NCBI GenBank assembly: GCA_024276295.1
Contig: JAJRXN010000392.1
Span: 1-5,883, forward strand
Direction: 5' to 3'
Source: Acidobacteriota bacterium
GTDB taxonomy: Bacteria > Acidobacteriota > Polarisedimenticolia > J045
DNA: 5,883 bases
In this document: piece after piece, positions 4,268 through 5,883 of the stretch
How the letters are laid out: each line of letters starts with the position of its first letter
How positions within the stretch are numbered: the first letter of the stretch is position 1
The notes under the pieces: generated by a model
The model's database searches: none
The model's input: only the letters and a program-made list of their open reading frames with translations
What the model was told of the DNA's origin: nothing
Made by a program: the position numbers and the translations under genes

Positions 4268-5883
4268 ATGGGCGGCTACGACTTCCGGGCGATCGAATCG
4301 AAGTGGCAGCGCCGCTGGGCGGAGGAGAAGACCTTCCGCACCGCCGGCCCCGGAGATCCCGGCTTCGATCCGGGACAGCCCAAGTTCTACGTGCTCGACA
4401 TGTTCCCCTACCCCTCCGGAGCCGGCCTCCACGTCGGTCACCCGCTGGGGTACATCGCGACCGACATCGTGGCGCGCTACCGCCGGATGCGCGGTTTCAA
4501 CGTGCTGCATCCGATGGGGTTCGACGCGTTCGGCCTCCCCGCCGAGCAGTACGCCATCGAGCACGGAATCCACCCGCGGGTCACCACTCTGCGCAACATC
4601 GAGACGATGCGCCGACAGCTCCAGGCGCTGGGGCTGAGCTACGACTGGGACCGCGAGATCGCGACGATCGACCCCGCCTACTACCGCTGGACCCAGTGGA
4701 TTTTCCTGCGGCTGTTCGGAAGCTGGTTCGATCCCGACCGCCGCCGCGCACGACCGATCGAGGAGCTGGAGCAGGAACTCGCCGACGGGCGCTGGGGGAT
4801 CGACGAGGCCGGCGGGCTGGTCGCTCCGGATACGCCCGGAGCCCGCACGTGGAGCGACCTCGACGACGACGCCCGGCGCGATGTCCTCGACGGCCAGCGT
4901 CTGGCCTACGTCGACGAGGTGCCGGTCAACTGGTGCCCCGCGCTCGGCACCGTGCTGGCCAACGAGGAGGTCACCGCCGACGGGCGCTCGGAGAGGGGCA
5001 ATCACCCGGTCTACCGGCGTCCCCTGCGCCAGTGGATGCTCCGCATCACAGCCTACGCCGGCCGGCTGCTCGACGACCTCGATCTCGTCGACTGGCCGGA
5101 GCCGATCAAGCTGCTGCAGCGCAACTGGATCGGCCGCAGCGAGGGAGCCGAGGCGCTGTTCCGCGTCACCGGCTCGAACGAGCCGATCCGGGTGTTCACC
5201 ACGCGGCCCGACACGCTGTTCGGCGCGACCTACATGGTGCTCGCTCCCGAGCACCCCCTCGTCGACCGGATCACGACCGAAGAGCAGCGTGACGCCGTCG
5301 AGGCCTATCGCCGCGAGGCGGCGCGCAAGAGCGACGTCGCCCGCCAGGCGGACACGAAGGACAAGACCGGCGTTCCGACCGGTGCCCGTGCGGTCAATCC
5401 GGCCAGCGGCGAGGCCGTGCCGGTGTACATCGCCGACTACGTGCTGATGGGCTACGGCACCGGCGCGATCATGGCCGTCCCGGCCCACGACCAGCGCGAC
5501 TTCGAGTTCGCGCGGGCGTTCGGCCTGCCGGTCCGGCCGGTCGTCCTGCCGGATGACGAGTGGCTGCGCGAACACGCCCCGGAGACGCTCGGCGGCGCCG
5601 ACTCCGGCGCATTGGCCGAGGCGTACCGGCGCGACCCGCTCGCCTTCGGCGAGGCGTTCACGGGGGAAGGGACCGCGATCGACTCGAGCCGGGACGACCT
5701 GTCGCTCGACGGCCTGCCGACCGCGGACGCCAAGGCGACGATCACGCACTGGCTCGAGGCGCGCGGCCTCGGACGCGGGCGGATCCAGTACAAGCTGCGG
5801 GACTGGCTGTTCAGCCGCCAGCGCTACTGGGGCGAGCCGTTTCCGATCCTGTGGGACGAGTCGGGCCGCCCGGTCCCGGTGCC
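4268..5883 (+). CDS. leuS: Leucyl-tRNA synthetase, N-terminal 538 residues, cut by window edge
   Basis: A class I aminoacyl-tRNA synthetase that charges tRNA-Leu in the cytoplasm. There is no stop before the right edge. The N-terminus YDFRAIESKWQRRW (4-17) leads into the catalytic fold with MFPYPSGAGLHVGH (45-58), whose HVGH is the HIGH-type ATP motif. HPMGFDAFGLPAEQYAI (81-97) follows. A segment of about 50 extra residues (roughly 154-212) precedes VNWCPALGTVLANEE (220-234). RPLRQWMLRITAYA (251-264) then leads to the CP1 editing domain, with the threonine-rich TTRPDT (311-316) and GTGAIMAVPAHDQRD (397-411), where Asp408 matches the conserved editing aspartate. The return to the catalytic fold is visible as KLRDWLFSRQRYWGEPFPI (509-527). 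KMSKS and the anticodon-binding domain lie beyond the edge. In the zinc-domain region only Cys223 remains of the usual cysteines. ATG 4268 is chosen because the family N-terminus starts right after it. No Shine-Dalgarno precedes it; in-frame TTG codons at 4232 and 4223 are less likely alternatives. Confidence 0.96.
   Translation, partial: MGGYDFRAIESKWQRRWAEEKTFRTAGPGDPGFDPGQPKFYVLDMFPYPSGAGLHVGHPLGYIATDIVARYRRMRGFNVLHPMGFDAFGLPAEQYAIEHGIHPRVTTLRNIETMRRQLQALGLSYDWDREIATIDPAYYRWTQWIFLRLFGSWFDPDRRRARPIEELEQELADGRWGIDEAGGLVAPDTPGARTWSDLDDDARRDVLDGQRLAYVDEVPVNWCPALGTVLANEEVTADGRSERGNHPVYRRPLRQWMLRITAYAGRLLDDLDLVDWPEPIKLLQRNWIGRSEGAEALFRVTGSNEPIRVFTTRPDTLFGATYMVLAPEHPLVDRITTEEQRDAVEAYRREAARKSDVARQADTKDKTGVPTGARAVNPASGEAVPVYIADYVLMGYGTGAIMAVPAHDQRDFEFARAFGLPVRPVVLPDDEWLREHAPETLGGADSGALAEAYRRDPLAFGEAFTGEGTAIDSSRDDLSLDGLPTADAKATITHWLEARGLGRGRIQYKLRDWLFSRQRYWGEPFPILWDESGRPVPV

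Noticed and set aside
4303..5292. A 329-codon plus-strand open frame
   Set aside because: It overlaps leuS in another frame and reads as Arg/Pro/Ala-rich noise. The leuS frame is uninterrupted through it.
4253..5749. A 498-codon open frame on the minus strand, antisense to leuS
   Set aside because: Its residues show only the repetitive Val/Asp/Arg/Gly bias of a shadow frame. The plus strand encodes LeuRS with all expected motifs over the same span.

Overview
The window is ordinary, very GC-rich bacterial chromosome carrying housekeeping genes. By eye G+C is about two thirds or more, with G/C strongly preferred at third codon positions. I find no mobile element, CRISPR array, RNA gene or prophage signature. 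I also see no previously undescribed multi-gene system. The points worth a second look are in the two divergent intergenic regions and in family-level sequence peculiarities.

Layout from left to right: (1) the 5' end of the gene for the 2-oxoglutarate dehydrogenase E2 component (sucB, minus strand, cut by the left edge); (2) the complete E1 component gene sucA (minus strand), 29 bases upstream of sucB, so the two look like a sucAB operon for the TCA-cycle conversion of 2-oxoglutarate to succinyl-CoA; (3) a divergent intergenic region (about 3020-3185) with a 9-bp inverted repeat and a GC hairpin; (4) a small Trm112-like/UPF0434 gene (plus strand); (5) converging on it, a HIT-family (HINT-like) protein gene and, upstream of that, rpmG for ribosomal protein L33 (both minus strand, likely one transcript); (6) a second divergent intergenic region (about 4097-4267) with plausible sigma-70-type promoters in both directions; (7) the 5' two-thirds or so of leuS, leucyl-tRNA synthetase (plus strand, cut by the right edge).

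Organism: an aerobic-type bacterium with a full E1/E2 2-oxoglutarate dehydrogenase. Three things recall planctomycete/PVC-type or related deep-branching, high-GC bacteria: the L33 form (long loop, most zinc cysteines lost), the LeuRS form (about 50 extra residues before the VNWCPALGTVLANEE segment, second zinc CxxC pair lost), and a Trm112-like protein with both CxxC pairs reduced to CxxS. This assignment is from memory of family sequences and is tentative.

Two real genes are easy to miss with ATG-only, complete-ORF calling: rpmG, which starts with GTG, and leuS, which has no stop inside the window. Several very long open frames, including one of 739 codons antisense to sucA and one of 498 codons antisense to leuS, are GC-driven shadows and not genes.
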